Below are positions 41,230 to 42,628 of a stretch of DNA of 42,628 bases, one piece after another (the stretch's first letter is position 1; each line of letters starts with the position of its first letter). Under the pieces are notes generated by a model. The model made no database searches. It saw only the letters and a program-made list of their open reading frames with translations, and had not been told where the DNA came from. The translations under genes were made by a program, and so were the position numbers. Origin of the DNA: WFZT01 sp964571845 (GTDB lineage Bacteria > Hydrothermota > Hydrothermia > B15-G9 > WFZT01); NCBI GenBank assembly GCA_964571845.1, contig CAZNDM010000031.1, positions 1 to 42,628 on the forward strand, read 5' to 3'.

Positions 41230-42299
41230 TTCGCAATCAAAAGTTTTGCAAAGTCAAATATTCCAAGAAACTTTGAAAGAATAGCAACAACGAGGAAAAC
41301 AATAATAAATGCCTTGGCGTAGTCTTCTGCCTTCAAGGATCCAAGTGTAACAGGATCCTTGGACAGATAGGCTGATGCAGCGAGCATCTCTTCTCCGATC
41401 AATGTGTAATCGCATGCAGCAACAAAGAACGGCAACTGGGTGGTCGATGTCGTCCCGGCAATCTGGATGGCTCCAATGGAATAAGCGGTCTCAGCAAGTA
41501 TCAGTGATTCCGCATAAAAGTATCCCTGAAGGAATACAGCCCCCGGCTTCTCCCTCATCAAAATACCATCAACACCCGCAGTGTATCCAAACTGGTCGCT
41601 CGTGAGATAATAGATATTGTTAGGATTGTATAGATCGGGCCTCCCTGCATCCATGTACGCCTCTTTAACAACCTCCTGAGCCGTTGTCATGACCATGGGA
41701 TCCGCATTGGGCATGATAAGATCCACTTCATACTCAGCAGCCTTTTTGGCAACTCTCCTCAAAATACTGAGACTCGCAATCGTAGGGATGGAGTTTATGC
41801 CGAGCAGACCCGGGATATAAACAATCGGTTTACCAAGCTCTGCGGCTCGTCCAACTGCATCGTCAATAGCCTCAAGCCCCGATATTTTCCGGATAAAAAG
41901 GTCCTCACCCTTCCTCGCTTTTTCAATAAAATACACGAAAAGACCGCCAAGAAAGATGATTGCAATGAGTATTCCCAGGCGGTTGGAGTTGAACCAGGTC
42001 GCAACCGTTTTAACGGGACCTATTATTTCAGTTTCCTCCTGTGATCCGTCCTTTGTTATTGCAACGACTTTGTAATAGTACTCTTTACCCGGCTCGAGCC
42101 CTCGATCCTTGAATGTTTCACCGACAACAAAATCCTGAACGAGTTTCAGATTTTCGGGAGTTTCCCCTCGATAGATGGAGAAGCTACGGTACTTACCCGA
42201 TTTCCATGGGAGTTTGATGGTGATACTCGTTCCATCGTCGTTGGGGGTGTCGTATATTTGGACATTAAGTGCAAGTAAAATCAAAAGGAGTCCAATCAT
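41226..42299 (-). CDS. Exported fibronectin-III domain/DUF6754-like membrane protein (cluster gene 1)
   Basis: The 357-residue protein starts with a signal peptide. A fibronectin type III-like domain follows (about 15-95; SFSIYRGETPENL, LEPGKEYYYKVVAITKDG). A span at about 108-126 leads to a large alpha/beta domain (about 137-325) and a second span near 332-350. The domain has GLEAIDDAVGRAAELGKPIV (about 140-159), DLIMPNADPMVM and a QIAGTTSTTQLPFFVAACDY stretch (about 278-297). It looks like the family I know as DUF6754, whose function is not established. First gene of the run ending in murQ. Confidence 0.72.
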   Translation of the reverse strand: MIGLLLILLALNVQIYDTPNDDGTSITIKLPWKSGKYRSFSIYRGETPENLKLVQDFVVGETFKDRGLEPGKEYYYKVVAITKDGSQEETEIIGPVKTVATWFNSNRLGILIAIIFLGGLFVYFIEKARKGEDLFIRKISGLEAIDDAVGRAAELGKPIVYIPGLLGINSIPTIASLSILRRVAKKAAEYEVDLIMPNADPMVMTTAQEVVKEAYMDAGRPDLYNPNNIYYLTSDQFGYTAGVDGILMREKPGAVFLQGYFYAESLILAETAYSIGAIQIAGTTSTTQLPFFVAACDYTLIGEEMLAASAYLSKDPVTLGSLKAEDYAKAFIIVFLVVAILSKFLGIFDFAKLLIAK

Positions 42300-42347
42300 C
42301 GGCCTGTATTTTATTGCTATCTAAGGAAACATTCAAATTTGGAAAAA

Positions 42348-42391
42348 GAAGTGGGGCGAGGCCGCCTGTACAGGCGGCCTCGCCCCACTTC
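42348..42391 (-). terminator. Terminator of hppA: 44-nt perfect palindrome with T-tract
   Basis: The 22-nt arms (42348-42369 and 42370-42391) are exact inverted copies with no spacer. An imperfect extension at each side lengthens the stem. On the minus strand the stem is followed by TTTTTCC, as for an intrinsic terminator, and it lies 15 nt after the hppA stop. Confidence 0.8.
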
Positions 42392-42406
42392 CGTTTCCAA
42401 CTCAAT

Positions 42407-42628
42407 TTAAAACACTATACCCCTCAACCACACAATAAATGGAGCAAACACAAGGGAGACAATTGCCATGAGCTTCAGAAGAATGTTGAGTGATGGTCCA
42501 GCTGTATCTTTGAACGGATCACCAACTGTATCTCCCTCAACTGAAGCCTTGTGAGCGTCAGATCCCTTTCCGCCTCTGTTACCAGCCTCAATCCACTTCT
42601 TGGCATTGTCCCATGCAGCACCTGCATT
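42407..42628 (-). CDS. hppA: Membrane-bound ion-pumping pyrophosphatase HppA (C-terminal end only)
   Basis: The visible 73 codons end at TAA 42407-42409. They read NAGAAWDNAKKWIEAGN, then GGKGSDAHKASVEGDTVGDP and FKDTAGPSLNILLKLM, then a final span. This is the highly conserved C-terminus of membrane pyrophosphatases, which pump H+ or Na+ with pyrophosphate energy. The first Ala-Ala pair (often Gly-Gly in this place) is a minor change. The residue that separates K+-dependent from K+-independent enzymes lies upstream, outside the window. Confidence 0.95.
   Translation of the reverse strand, partial: NAGAAWDNAKKWIEAGNRGGKGSDAHKASVEGDTVGDPFKDTAGPSLNILLKLMAIVSLVFAPFIVWLRGIVF

Overview
The window looks like the chromosome of a thermophilic, diderm, uncultured-type bacterium. 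Supporting signs are Arg codons dominated by AGA/AGG, Lys/Glu-rich proteins, TTG and GTG starts behind strong Shine-Dalgarno sites, sigma-70-type promoters, a bacterial tmRNA, FtsEX, HprK, MurQ, TatA, a lipoprotein, and an M1 peptidase ending in a Por/T9SS-like sorting domain. The mix resembles candidate phyla of the FCB/WOR-3 type, but that placement is inference; there is no rRNA or tRNA here to test it. Two genes run off the ends: a Wzz/GumC-like protein at the left and the C-terminus of the membrane pyrophosphatase HppA at the right.

Layout. 1-5032 (minus): Wzz-like protein, SecA with a large insertion, and an exported lipoprotein. 5186-8255 (plus): the least ordinary locus, a six-gene operon behind a TTGACA promoter. 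It encodes an unknown protein, a Csm5-like RAMP protein with no CRISPR array or other cas gene nearby, an archaeal-type prefoldin alpha subunit, a tiny prefoldin-beta-like protein, and two membrane proteins. 8568-17206 (plus): a GT-C/DUF2723-TPR membrane protein, a KOW protein with lipoyl-like repeats, a split transketolase C-terminal subunit, FtsE-FtsX-EnvC-like, and an AI-2E family membrane protein. 17203-19022: a PrxQ-type peroxiredoxin (minus) and a plus-strand pair containing a degenerate PilT-like ATPase. 19029-25066 (minus): slipin, YifB/ComM, a VanZ-PgpA fusion, HPF, HprK and MutL in a tightly packed run. 25122-25486: tmRNA. 25585-25726: a promoter-hairpin-terminator arrangement that may be a small RNA. 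25763-27913 (minus): ThiE, ThiM and an atypical SDR. 28485-30365: M1 peptidase. 30601-30786: TatA. 30846-38034 (minus): LipB, 2-oxoacid dehydrogenase E1alpha, E1beta and E2, a VOC protein, then TRAP transporter DctP, DctQ and DctM. 38197-42299 (minus): four uncharacterised membrane proteins overlapping by 4 nt, then MurQ. 42407-42628: HppA C-terminus, ending at a very long terminator hairpin.

How the parts work together. LipB, E1, E2 and TRAP suggest uptake of an organic acid coupled to oxidative decarboxylation, with lipoylation encoded in the same operon; E3 must be elsewhere. FtsE, FtsX and the EnvC-like protein form the cell-division module that signals to peptidoglycan hydrolases. ThiE and ThiM recycle thiamine, the cofactor of both E1 and transketolase. 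The RAMP-prefoldin-membrane operon is the best candidate for an undescribed system: its parts can be placed in families, but the combination and its purpose are unknown to me.
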